Part shown: piece after piece, positions 32,211 to 43,772 of the stretch
Position numbering within the stretch: the first letter of the stretch is position 1
How the letters are laid out: each line of letters begins with the position of its first letter
DNA from: Euclidia mi
Lineage: Eukaryota; Arthropoda; Insecta; Lepidoptera; Erebidae
NCBI GenBank assembly: GCA_944739405.2
Contig: OX123197.2
Location: 61,108,047-61,172,046, forward strand
DNA length: 64,000 nucleotides
Direction: 5' to 3'
Notes under the pieces: model-generated
Told to the model about the DNA's origin: nothing
The model's input: the letters and a program-made list of their open reading frames with translations, nothing else
The model's database searches: none
Made by a program: the position numbers and the translations under genes

Positions 32211-35200
32211 AAATTCTATTACTAAATCTTTTATATCTCAGGACGCCTGCAAACAGGGACTGAGTCATACTAAATCTTTTATATCTCAGCTGTCAAACGA
32301 GCAGCCGAGTCTTCCTAAATCTTGTACAAATATTTGTACCTTACATCTGCCAGATGAGCAGTCAAATATTACTAGTTCTTATCCTAAATCGTATCCTAAA
32401 TCTTATAATACTAATTCGCATCCTAATTCTTATACTAAGTCTTATCCTAAATCGTATGCTAATTCGTATCCTAATTTATATACAAGGTCGTATCCTAAAT
32501 CGTGTCCTAATTCTTATACTAGTTCGTATCCTAATTCGTATTCTAAGTCGTATCCTAGTTCTTATACTAAATCGTGTCCTAAATCTTATCCTAAGTCTTA
32601 TGATATATCTCAGAACAATCTGAGTCCTATAACTAATGAATATATGTTAAATAGTAATACTAAGCCTTACAATACTACATCTCAAGCTCAAGTGAATCTT
32701 AATACTAATTCGAATAACTTACCTTTTTGTTCTAAGTCTCCTATATCTGAAAATAATTTACATATCGAGAAATCTCAATTGCCTGAAAGCTCAAAGACTT
32801 CAGTGCCTATTTTCGAGATCCATAAATACAAGGTCTCTTTACCTTTTACTAAGCTTACAACTAATTATTCCGAGAAGCCGCTAAGTTTTTTTATTGATAC
32901 GGGTTCAAGCATCAGTATCGTAAAGTTATCGCGTTTATCATGTAAACCTGAACTCACTGACGAAATAATTCAGATTAGAGGTATAAATAACGCCGAATCC
33001 TGTAACGAAACCCTAGGTGCATTTGACCTAGAGATTCAAGTCTGTGAAGACAATTTTTTGCATAAATTTCATGTTACTACTGACGAAGTAAATCTTAAAT
33101 ACGACGGTATTATTGGTACCGATTTCTTACGTATTCATAGCGCTAATATTGATTATAATTCTAAGTATGTTCATTTGCGTAATCATAAGCTACCTATTCT
33201 ATTTGATAAGCCGACTTATGTCATACCGGCTCGCTGTGATGCGGTAATTGAATGCATGGTGTCTAATGACTCGTCGGAACTACAGAACTTACGCGAAGCG
33301 CTTGTTCTAGATCATATTATAAGTGAAGGTGTTTACCTAGCTAACTGCATTGTCTCTTTGAAACCGAATAACCGTGTTAACATTTCTGTATTAAACACCA
33401 CTGAGTCTGAAGTCCGAATTCATGATTTTAAAGTAAAATTAACCCCGATCGACTTTCCTAAATCTTATACAAATCACGAAATCATTCACTCTGTTTCTTC
33501 ATCTCCGTCTGATCGACGAGATCGAGTCCTTAGCCTCATTCGACACGATCATCTTAACTCTGAGGAAAGACAAGCTCTTTTAGACTGTTGCGCTGATTAC
33601 AACGATATATTCTATCTCGAGGGAGACCCTCTCACTTGCACTAACGCAATCGAACACTCAATTAATACGAGTAATTCACCGCCCATTAATGTAAAGTCGT
33701 ATCGTTTCCCAGAGTGCCATAAGGACGAAGTCGACAAGCAAATCAAAAAGATGCTTGATCAAAATATTATTAGGCCTTCTAATTCACCTTGGAGCGCACC
33801 TGTTTGGGTAGTCCCCAAAAAGATGGACGCTTCCGGCCAACGAAAGTGGCGAATCGTAATTGATTATAGACGCCTTAATGACGTCACTGTTAATGAAGTC
33901 TATCCGATTCCTCTTATCTCAGATATCTTAGACCAGTTGGGTCATTCCAAATATTTCACTGTTTTAGATTTAGTATCTCGTTTTCACCAAATTAATTTAA
34001 ATCCCGCTGACTCAGCAATTCCGGTTTCACTGTTATCAACACAAATGGTACATCTGGCCACTATGAGTTCACTAGGATGCCATTTGGTCTTAAAAACGCA
34101 CCGTCTACCTTCCAACGACTCATGAATACCGTTTTATCAGGTCTACAAGGTCTTCATTGTTATGTGTATTTACATGACTGTATAGTCTATGGAAATTTCT
34201 TGCCTTCAATGATAGAAAAACTACGTTTAGTCTTCGAAAGGTTTCGTAAATTCAATTTAAAGCTTCAGCCGGATAAATGCGAATTTTTAAGACGCGAAGT
34301 AAATTATCTAGGCCACACTATCACCGATAACGGTGTCTCTCCTAACCCTGATAAAGTCAAGGCCGTCTCAGAATATCCAGTTCCCAAAAATCAGAAAGAT
34401 ATAAAGTCCTTCCTAGGTCTTATAGGCTATTATCGCCGATTCATCGAAAACTTTTCCAAAATCACTAAGCCCTTAACCTCTCTCTTAAAGAAAGATACTG
34501 CCTTCCATTGGAGTATCGAACAACAAAACGCTTTCGATATATTAAAGGAAAAATTAACTACAGCTCCTCTACTTCAATACCCCGACTTCTCTCAACCTTT
34601 TCTCGTCACTACAGACGCAAGTAACTACGCCGTAGGCGCAGTACTCTCTCAAGGTCCGATTGGCAAAGATAAGCCCATTGCATATGCGTCGAGGACACTC
34701 AATAAAGCCGAGGGTAATTACTCAACCACCGAGAAAGAATTATTAGCTATCCTATTCGCAGTCAAAACATTTCGTCCTTACCTCTATGGTAATAAGTTTA
34801 AAATTATAACAGATCATAGACCCCTTGTTTGGCTCTTTAATGTTAAAGACCCCGGTAGTCGACTCATTCGCTGGAGGTTAAAACTCGAAGAATACGATTA
34901 CGAAATCGTTTATAAACAACGCAAACTTAACTCTAACGCGGACGCCCTGTCGCGTCATCCGATACTCGCTATCACACGTAGTAACAGTTTCAATAATCAA
35001 TCTTATGAGCAATACTTTAAGTTACAATTTACTAAAGCTATTCCCACTACAAATACTCAAATTGAGGAACATTCTCAAGCCTTACATCTCACTAAATGTA
35101 AAATGATAGCTTGTCCAGCATCATTAGATTTCGACAACTCAATGCCAAATTGTCAAAATCTTCTTTCCCAAATCGAAAACTCAGCTGATATAATCGCATC

Positions 35201-36539
35201 CGAACGCGAATCCGATTCGATATGTTCAACTATATCAAACGGAAGATATTACTATTTCCTATTTACTAAGGTTCACCATTATGATGAAGTAAATTATAAA
35301 ACAATTTATAATCTTTTAATAAAACTACGCGACTATATTAAGGATCAAGATACAAATGAATCCGAGCTCGCGATATCCGATTTCAGTGAACCATTCTCTA
35401 AACTATCTTATAATAAAATTTATAACATGCTTACTTTTATATTTCATAATACTAACATTAAAATTCATATTTATAAAAACCAAATCATATATCCTACCCC
35501 AGCTGAAGTTCCCAAAATTCTGCAAGAAAATCACGACTCACCCATTGCAGGACATCCAGGTTCAAAACGGATGCTGAGTCGTATCAAAGCGTCATATTAT
35601 TGGAAATCAATGCGCTCAGATATTGAACAATATGTTAAAAATTGCAAACTATGCCAGGTCAATAAACCTTTGCGTTTATCAAATAAAGCTCCCATGGAGA
35701 TAACGTCCACTAGTACTAGACCACTCGAGAGACTAGCACTAGATGTAGTAGGACCACTACCAGAAGCTGGTTTCCAAAAAATCAGATTTATCTTAACATT
35801 ACAAGATCATCTTACTAAATTTACCTGTGCTTATCCTATGATTTCCTCTACTAGCGACGAAGTTGCGCGTAATTTAATTCATTTCATGTCACTATTTGGT
35901 TTCCCTAAAACAATACTTACCGACTTAGGTACATGCTTTACATCTGACCTTTTTAGGCAGGTTACACATATTTGTAAAATTAAATCTATCTTTACTACAC
36001 CCTATCATCCGCAAACAAACGGAGCCCTAGAACGTAGTCATGCTACTCTCAAAGAGTACCTAAAATCATTTGTGAACGACAACCAGAACGACTGGCATTG
36101 TTACTTAGCAACTGCCCTATTGTCCTACAATACTACTCCTCATACTACCACTCAATTTACTCCATTCGAACTTTTGTTTGGTTATAAACCCGTCATTCCT
36201 AATTCTCTGTATGAAACTAATGATAATAATACTTACCACGAATATGTGCGCGCTTTACAATATCGAATGAAATTTAGTCGCCAGAAGGCATTAGAAAATA
36301 TCTCGAATAGTAAAGAAGCTTCTAAGCGGTACTATGACGAGTCTAGCCGTAGCACATCGTATAAAGTTGGTGATATGGTTTACGTTAAACATCACCACAG
36401 ACTTCGAAAGGCCTTATCCCCAGTGTGGAAACGTCCTTATAAGATAATAAAGTTAAACGGAAATCATAATGTCACTATATGTATTAACCGTAGGCATATT
36501 AAATATCACACAAACGAAATCAAACCCGCTCACACTTAG
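32164..36539 (+). pseudogene. errantivirus pol, copy 1 (frameshifted, RT active site altered)
   Basis: Frame 32,164-34,125 covers a Ser/Tyr/Pro/Lys-rich linker, protease (FIDTGSSISIV) and the RT fingers and palm (WRIVIDYRRLNDV). One base fewer than in copy 2 near 34,017-34,024 breaks it. The rest lies in 34,077-36,539: MPFGLKNAPSTF, the catalytic box as YLHD (His codon 34,173-34,175, where copy 2 has Asp), RNase H (VTTDASNYAVG, ITDHRP), an integrase HHCC finger (CKLCQVNKP), core (LDVVGPL, LTDLGTCF, GALERSH) and C-terminal SH3-like part. The product would be inactive for copying. Confidence 0.92.
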
Positions 36540-37637
36540 TTACTATCTCATTTCAGAACGCTATGAATAAACGTTTAGATTTCCCAGTGCCTCTCAACAT
36601 TGAAACAATTCACACTATAATTGATGTATCCACGTTAACCTATATGTTATAACAAGAAAATCATCTTTATTTTACAAATCCCTCTTATCTCTCCAATTAA
36701 GTATAATGTTTATAAAATGATTCCTCTGCCTACCCCACCAGATCACACTAATCCTAACGCGTTTGCCCTTATCCATCCATCAAACCCTTATCTTGCTATC
36801 ACAGATGATAGACTAAATTATGCATTGTTGTCTAATATGAACATTGAAAAATGTCTCAAAATTAAGAATGATTTTTCTATTTGTCAATTAGTCACTATCT
36901 ATTCTAGTAGCTCTCACCCATCTTGTGAGACAAAATTGTTAACCGAGGTATTATTGTCAATACCCAGTATGTGTGATTATAAAGTGTTATATGGTCAGAT
37001 CGACATGTGGCATAAACTTATGAATAATGAATGGATTTATGTACAGTCTAATCCTAATAAATTAACTGTGAAATGTAAAACAGATATCAAAGATTACTCT
37101 GTCCTAGGTACAGGTATATTAAGATTGTCGCCTGATTGTATTGGTTACTATAAAACATTGCAATTTGTACCTTCAACTATTTCTACATCTGTTTATAAAA
37201 ATCAATTTTAATTGACTTTGATATCACTAAGGATGATTGTTGTAACAAAGAAACTGTAAACAAAACCTTACCACTATTGTCGCCACTATCTTTGAGTAAC
37301 ATTGATTTAGACTCTTTAAAACATACATATCACAAATTAGATGACCTCGAGTTAGAAATAAATAAATTCCAACAACAAAATCATTTTGTTAAATTTTTAA
37401 AGTTTCTCTTATATTGTAATCATAGCTATTTTCGTACTAATTCTGTATAAATTATATAATCGTTATTTTAATCTTAAGAAAGAATCTTGTTGCATCCAAA
37501 TCTTTAACCAGTGTAACACGAGAAGAACTGTACAAAATGAAAACAGAATCAGTAATTCCATTGAGATGTTTGAACACTCTAATTCAGATGATGATAATAA
37601 CCTTAGATATTCTTCTAATAGAAATTTAAATAACTAA
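36540..37637 (+). pseudogene. errantivirus env, copy 1 (5' half deleted)
   Basis: Compared with copy 2, about 780 bp (copy-2 positions about 43,798-44,575) are missing, including the furin-type site and fusion-peptide region. The rest carries the C-terminal half. A loss of one T near 37,205 ends the frame at 37,211, and a further change near 37,393-37,405 replaces part of the sequence before the membrane segment (IIVIAIFVLILYKLY-type in copy 2). Not functional. Confidence 0.88.
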
Positions 37638-37929
37638 AAATTATATTTTCGGTAACATTAATACTATATCTTATGTTTTATATACGATTTTATATTTTAC
37701 TATTTTTATACAATTTCATTTTCACCTAAGTATAAATGTTTAAAAATGTTTAATTATAATCCTAAATCTTATAAGAAAATATAATGCTAAATCTTATACA
37801 AGAACTTATCCTAAATCTTATGTTAAATTTTATACTAGATCTTAACATTACTAAATCATGTAAGCCTCATTTTTCTTTTCTCTTAATTTCGCTTCATCTT
37901 GGGATAAAGCTCCATTTAAAGGGGGGAGA
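37638..37929 (+). other. errantivirus 3' UTR, copy 1, with TCCTAAATCTTAT repeats
   Basis: Contains several TATCCTAAATCTTA-like repeats (about 37,757-37,850) also seen in the leader and in pol. It ends in the polypurine tract AAAGGGGGGAGA at 37,918-37,929. Confidence 0.75.
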
Positions 37930-38189
37930 TGTTATACCCAGTTTCTCTATGTAATTACTTGCAAACGTAATCTTATTATTTTAATATAAAAGCTTGTGCC
38001 CATGTGCATTCAATCAGTCACAGCCATACATCAGTACCGACCAGTACTCCCTAAAACCGCGTTCCCGCGTGTAGTATCGTGAAGAGAAAAGTGAGGTCAA
38101 ATACGTTGTATCGTTTTCGGTAATAAATTCGGTAGTTTGGAACTTTTGGTGTTTTTTTTAAAAAGACAATCAGCGGCTGCCGCCTAACA
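37930..38189 (+). repeat. central LTR shared by the two errantivirus copies
   Basis: TGTTATACCC...CGCCTAACA, 260 bp. It has TATA-like AATATAAAAGC near 37,983 and AATAAA at about 38,122. It is about 97% identical to 45,957-46,217. It acts as the 3' LTR of copy 1 and the 5' LTR of copy 2. Confidence 0.93.
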
Positions 38190-38415
38190 TTGGTTCGGCA
38201 GCCGCTGATTAGATAGTATATTCCTGATATTGCTGATTCTGTAAGTAGTTTCTAATTATCTCAATTTTATCTCTGTGTCTGTATTTTTGTGTTTATCTCT
38301 GTGTGATAATCTGTGTCCTATCTCTGTGTATCCTATATCGTTTTATCCTATATCGTGTTATCCTAAAACCCTACATAGTTTTCTATATCATTAGCTAAAT
38401 CCTACATCCTAAATC

Positions 38416-39399
38416 ATGTCTATTAAAAACGAATCCCAAGACAAGGTCACCTTAAGTGTGCTCACAAAATTCATAAAGCCATATAAGGGAGACCGCGAAA
38501 GTCTTCCTGCATTCCTAACTAATTGCGACAATGCCATGTCCTTGGCAGCAACTGAGCAACAAGGCATATTGTGCAAATATATTATCTCGCAGTTAGAGGG
38601 CAAAGCACAATTAGCGTGCAGCCTTAAAACATTTTCCCAGTGGACAGATTTAAAAGCATTCCTAAAATCCACTTTTGGCGAAAGGAAGCATAGCTCACAT
38701 CTACTCGTAGACTTACAAAATTGCAAACAGTTATCAAATGAAACTGTCACCCAATATTCCCTTAGAATAGAAGCTTGCTTAACCCGAATCCAGGCCGACA
38801 TCCACTATTCCTGTTCCAACCCAACAGAGCTAGTTGGCAGGATAGCTGCAATGGAGGATCTTGCTCTTAACACTTTCATTATGGGACTTAACTCCGACAT
38901 ATCAAACATTGTTCGCTGTCGTAACCCTTCCACCTTAAATAACGCGCTAACGCATGCCGTGGAAGAGGAAAAGTTACTAAATCTAAATCGCCTTTCCCAG
39001 CGTTCTAGTACTACTAAATTTTGTAATTTCTGTAAAAAGCAAGGTCATACTGCTACTGAGTGTTTCAAGAAAAAATCTAGCCAAGCTGTCCAAAAATCTC
39101 CTAATCTCCCCGCACAAAAATCTTTCCATGTCCCAAATCCTACCTCGTCATTTTCAGGTATAAATTATAACCCAAATTTTAATAAATTTTGTGCTTACTG
39201 TAAACATAAAGGTCCTGTTATTACGGAGTGTCGTAAGCGTCAGTATAATAATAATATGAACCGTTCCCACAACTCTCAACCTGACGCCGCCACACGAGCT
39301 CAAAGTAGCGCCGCCGGTTCACATGTACCGAATAGCAGTACACGCGTACATACCGTACATTGTTGCGATCATAATAACGATGATTTAAACACAGAGTGA
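38416..39399 (+). CDS. gag: errantivirus Gag, copy 2
   Basis: A 327-residue structural polyprotein from the ATG at 38,416 to TGA at 39,397-39,399. The N-terminal two thirds resemble Gypsy capsid (KPYKGDRESLPAFL; LVGRIAAMEDLALNTFIMGL). Two zinc knuckles close the protein: CNFCKKQGHTATEC (about residue 200) is canonical, whereas CAYCKHKGPVITEC has Pro where the zinc-binding His belongs, so it is probably weakened. The C-terminus is Asn/Ser-rich. The in-frame heptamer TTTAAAC near the end diverts some ribosomes into pol. Start matches copy 1. Confidence 0.88.
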   Translation: MSIKNESQDKVTLSVLTKFIKPYKGDRESLPAFLTNCDNAMSLAATEQQGILCKYIISQLEGKAQLACSLKTFSQWTDLKAFLKSTFGERKHSSHLLVDLQNCKQLSNETVTQYSLRIEACLTRIQADIHYSCSNPTELVGRIAAMEDLALNTFIMGLNSDISNIVRCRNPSTLNNALTHAVEEEKLLNLNRLSQRSSTTKFCNFCKKQGHTATECFKKKSSQAVQKSPNLPAQKSFHVPNPTSSFSGINYNPNFNKFCAYCKHKGPVITECRKRQYNNNMNRSHNSQPDAATRAQSSAAGSHVPNSSTRVHTVHCCDHNNDDLNTE

Positions 39400-39442
39400 T
39401 TTCGGGTGCGTGCCTACCGAAATATTTTAGTTATAATGGCAC
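39384..39442 (+). promoter_or_regulatory. -1 ribosomal frameshift signal with predicted pseudoknot, copy 2
   Basis: In the gag frame the codons read GAT TTA AAC, giving the slippery heptamer T TTA AAC (39,384-39,390). After 8 nt, ATTTCGG (39,399-39,405) pairs with CCGAAAT (39,417-39,423). Loop bases GTGCC (39,410-39,414) pair exactly with GGCAC (39,438-39,442), an H-type pseudoknot. Pol lies in the -1 frame. The heptamer class is a known efficient -1 site in RNA viruses; function here is inferred. Confidence 0.88.
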
Positions 39443-42400
39443 AAATTCTATTACTAAATCTTTTATATCTCAGGACGCCTGCAAACAGGGACTGAGTCAT
39501 ACTAAATCTTTTATATCTCAGCTGACTAACGAGCAGCCGAGTCTTCCTAAATCTTGTACAAATATTTGTACCTTACATCTGCCAAACGAGCAGTCGAATA
39601 TTACTAGTTCTTATCCTAAATCGTATCCTAAATCTTATAATACTAATTCGTATCCTAATTCTTATACTAAGTCTTATCCTAAATCGTATGCTAATTCGTA
39701 TCCTAATTCATATACAAGGTCGTATCCTAAATCGTGTCCTAATTCTTATACTAGTTCGTATCCTAATTCGTATTCTAAGTCGTATCCTTGTTCTTATACT
39801 AAATCGTGTCCTAAATCTTATCCTAAGTCTAATGATATATCTCAGAACAATCTGAGTCCTATAACTAATGAATATATGTTAAATAGTAATACTAAGCCTT
39901 ACAATACTACATCTCAAGCTCAAGTGAATCTTAATACTAATTCGAATAACTTACCTTTTTGTTCTAAGTCTCCTATATCTGAAAATAATTTACATATCGA
40001 GAAATCTCAATTGCCTGAAAGCTCAAAGACTTCAGTGCCTATTTTCGAGATCCATAAATACAAGGTCTCTTTACCTTTTACTAAGCTTATAACTAATTAT
40101 TCCGAGAAGCCGCTAAGTTTTCTTATTGATACGGGTTCAAGCATCAGTATCGTAAAGTTATCGCGTTTATCATGTAAACCTCAACTCACTGACGAAATAA
40201 TTCAGATTAGAGGTATAAATAACGCCGAATCCTGTAACGAAACCCTAGGTGCATTTGACCTAGAGATTCAAGTCTGTGAAGACCATTTTTTGCATAAATT
40301 TCATGTTACTACTGACGAAGTAAATCTTAAATACGACGGTATTATTGGTACCGATTTCTTACGTATTCATAGCGCTAATATTGATTATAATTCTAAGTAT
40401 GTTCATTTGCGTAATCATAAGCTACCTATTCTATTTGATAAGCCGACTTATGTCATACCGGCTCGCTGTGATGCGGTAATTGAATGCATGGTGTCTAATG
40501 ACTCGTCGGAACTACAGAACTTACGCGAAGCGCTTGTTCTAGATCATATTATAAGTGAAGGTGTTTACCTAGCTAACTGCATTGTCTCTTTGAAACCGAA
40601 TAACCGTGTTAACATTTCTGTATTAAACACCACTGAGTCTGAAGTCCGAATTCATGATTTTAAAGTAAAATTAACCCCGATCGACTTTCCTAAATCTTAT
40701 ACAAATCACGAAATCATTCACTCTGTTTCTTCATCTCCGTCTGATCGACGAGATCGAGTCCTTAGCCTCATTCGACACGATCATCTTAACTCTGAGGAAA
40801 GACAAGCTCTTTTAAACTGTTGCGCTGATTTCAGCGATATATTCTATCTCGAGGGAGACCCTCTCACTTGCACTAACGCAATCGAACACTCAATCAATAC
40901 GGGTAATTCACCGCCCATTAACGTAAAGTCATATCGTTTCCCAGAGTGCCATAAGGACGAAGTCGACAAGCAAATCAAAAAGATGCTTGATCAAAATATT
41001 ATTAGGCCTTCTAATTCACCTTGGATCGCACCTGTTTGGGTAGTCCCCAAAAAGATGGACGCTTCCGGCCAACGAAAGTGGCGAATCGTAATTGATTATA
41101 GACGCCTTAATGACGTCACTGTTAATGAAGTCTATCCGATTCCTCTTATCTCAGATATCTTAGACCAGTTGGGTCATTCCAAATATTTCACTGTTTTAGA
41201 TTTAGTATCTGGTTTTCACCAAATTAATTTAAATCCCGCTGACTCAGCAAAAACCGGTTTCACTGTTATCAACACAAATGGTACATCTGGCCACTATGAG
41301 TTCACTAGGATGCCATTTGGTCTTAAAAACGCACCGTCTACCTTCCAAAGACTCATGAATACCGTTTTATCAGGTCTACAAGGTCTTCATTGTTATGTGT
41401 ATTTAGATGACTGTATAGTCTATGGAAATTCCTTGCCTTCAATGATAGAAAAACTACGTTTAGTCTTCGAAAGGTTTCGTAAATTCAATTTAAAGCTTCA
41501 GCCGGATAAATACGAATTTTTAAGACGCGAAGTAAATTATCTAGGCCACACTATCACCGATAACGGTGTCTCTCCTAACCCTGATAAAGTCAAGGCCGTC
41601 TCAGAATATCCAGTTCCCAAAAATCAGAAAGATATAAAGTCCTTCCTAGGTCTCATAGGCTATTATCGCCGATTCATCGAAAACTTTTCCAAAATCACTA
41701 AGCCCTTAACCTCTCTCTTAAAGAAAGATACTGCCTTCCATTGGAGTATCGAACAACAAAACGCTTTCGATATCTTAAAGGAAAAATTAACTACAGCTCC
41801 TCTACTTCAATACCCCGACTTCTCTCAACCTTTTCTCGTCACTACAGACGCAAGTAACTACGCCGTAGGCGCAGTACTCTCTCAAGGTCCGATTGGCAAA
41901 GATAAGCCCATTGCATATGCGTCAAGGACACTCAATAAAGCCGAGGGTAATTACTCAACCACCGAGAAAGAATTATTAGCTATCCTATTCGCAGTCAAAA
42001 CATTCCGTCCTTACCTCTATGGTAATAAGTTTAAAATTATAACAGATCATAGACCCCTTGTTTGGCTCTTTAATGTTAAAGACCCCGGTAGTCGACTCAT
42101 TCGCTGGAGGTTAAAACTCGAAGAATACGATTACGAAATCGTTTATAAACAAGGCAAACTTAATTCTAACGCGGACGCTCTGTCGCGTCATCCGATACTC
42201 GCTATCACACGTAGTAACAGTTTCAATAATCAATCTTATGAGCAATACTTTAAGTTACAATTTACTAAAGCTATTCCCACTACAAATACTCAAATTGAAG
42301 AACATTCTCAAGCCTTACATCTCACTAAATGTAGAATGATAGCTTGTCCAACATCTTTAGATTTCGACAACTAAATGCCAAATTGCCAAAATCTTCTTTC

Positions 42401-43772
42401 CCAAATCGAAAACTCAGCTGATATAATCGCATCCGAACGAGAATCAGACTCAATATGTTCAACTATATCAAACGGAAGATATTGCTATATCCTATTTACT
42501 AAGGTTCACCATTACGATGAAGTAAATTATAAAACAATTTATAATCTCTTGATAAAATTACGCGACTATATTAAGGATCAAGATACAAATGAATCCGAGC
42601 TCGCGATATCTGATTTCAGTGAACCATTCTCTAAACTATCTTATAGTAAAATTTACAACATGCTTACTTTTATATTTCATAATACTAACATTAAAATTCA
42701 TATTTATAAAAACCAAATCATATATCCTACCCCAGCTGAAGTTCCCAAAATTCTGCAAGAAAATCACGACTCGCCCATTGCGGGACATCCAGGTTCAAAA
42801 CGGATGCTGAGTCGTATCAAAGCGTCATATTATTGGAAATCAATGCGCTCAGATATTGAACAATATGTTAAAAATTGCAAACTATGCCAGGTCAATAAAC
42901 CTTTGCGTTTATCAAATAAAGCTCCCATGGAGATAACGTCCACTAGTACTAGACCACTCGAGAGACTAGCACTAGATATAGTAGGACCACTACCAGAAGC
43001 TGGTTTCCAAAAATTCAGATTTATCTTAACATTACAAGATGATCTTACTAAATTTACCTGTGCTTATCCTATGATTTCCTCTACTAGCGACGAAGTTGCG
43101 CGTAATTTAATTCATTTCATGTCACTATTCGGTTTCCCTAAAACAATACTTACCGACTTAGGTAAATGCTTTACGTCTGACCTTTTTAGGCAGGTTACAC
43201 ATATTTGTAAAATTAAATCTATCTTTACTACACCCTATCATCCGCAAACAAACGGAGCCCTAGAACGTAGTCATGCTACTCTCAAAGAGTACCTAAAATC
43301 ATTTGTGAACGACAACCAGAACGACTGGCATTGTTACTTAGCAACTGCCCTATTGTCCTACAATACTACTCCTCATACTACCACTCAATTTACTCCATTC
43401 GAACTTTTGTTTGGTTATAAACCCGTCATTCCTAATTCTCTGTATGAAACTAATGATAATAATACTTACCACGAATATGTGCGCGCTTTACAATATCGAA
43501 TGAAATTTAGTCGCCAGAAGGCATTAGAAAATATCTCGAATAGTAAAGAAGCTTCTAAACGGTACTATGACGAGTCTAGCCGTAGCACATCGTATAAAGT
43601 TGGTGATATGGTTTACGTTAAACATCACCACAGACTTCGTAAGGCCTTATCCCCAGTGTGGAAAGGTCCTTATAAGATAATAAAGTTAAACGGAAATCAT
43701 AATGTCACTATATGTATTAACCGTAGGCATATTAAATATCACACAAACGAAATCAAACCCGCTCACACTTAG
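39396..43772 (+). pseudogene. pol: errantivirus pol, copy 2 (one internal nonsense codon)
   Basis: The -1 frame from gag carries a low-complexity linker of SYPKS and SYTNS-type repeats (about residues 70-150), aspartic protease IDTGSSISIV (Asp about residue 245), RT with VIDYRRLNDV, MPFGLKNAP and YLDD (Tyr about residue 669), and RNase H TTDASNYAVG with EKELLA and TDHRP. A TAA at 42,372-42,374 interrupts the linker before integrase; copy 1 has a serine codon there. The same frame continues 42,375-43,772 with the integrase HHCC finger, LDIVGPL, LTDLGKCF and GALERSH (D,D-35-E), and a basic SH3-like end. All catalytic residues I can check are present. Confidence 0.93.

Larger units (their letters stand above)
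30986..38189 (+). mobile_element. errantivirus-like element, copy 1 (left), defective
   Basis: An insect endogenous retrovirus of the Ty3/Gypsy errantivirus type: gag, pol by -1 frameshift, env. It closely matches copy 2 (38,190-46,217). It has no normal 5' LTR, which is replaced by the inverted piece before it, and shares the LTR at 37,930-38,189 with copy 2. Breaks: a gag indel near 31,980, a 1-base loss in RT near 34,017-34,024, YLHD in place of YLDD, loss of the front half of env, and two small env lesions. Confidence 0.92.

Noticed and set aside
32354..32623. Hydrophobic Leu/Ile-rich frame, like a membrane protein
   Set aside because: Other-frame reading of the TATCCTAAATC repeats in pol.
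42372..42374. Programmed stop readthrough in errantivirus pol
   Set aside because: Copy 1 has a serine codon at the same place, so a nonsense mutation is the simpler reading.
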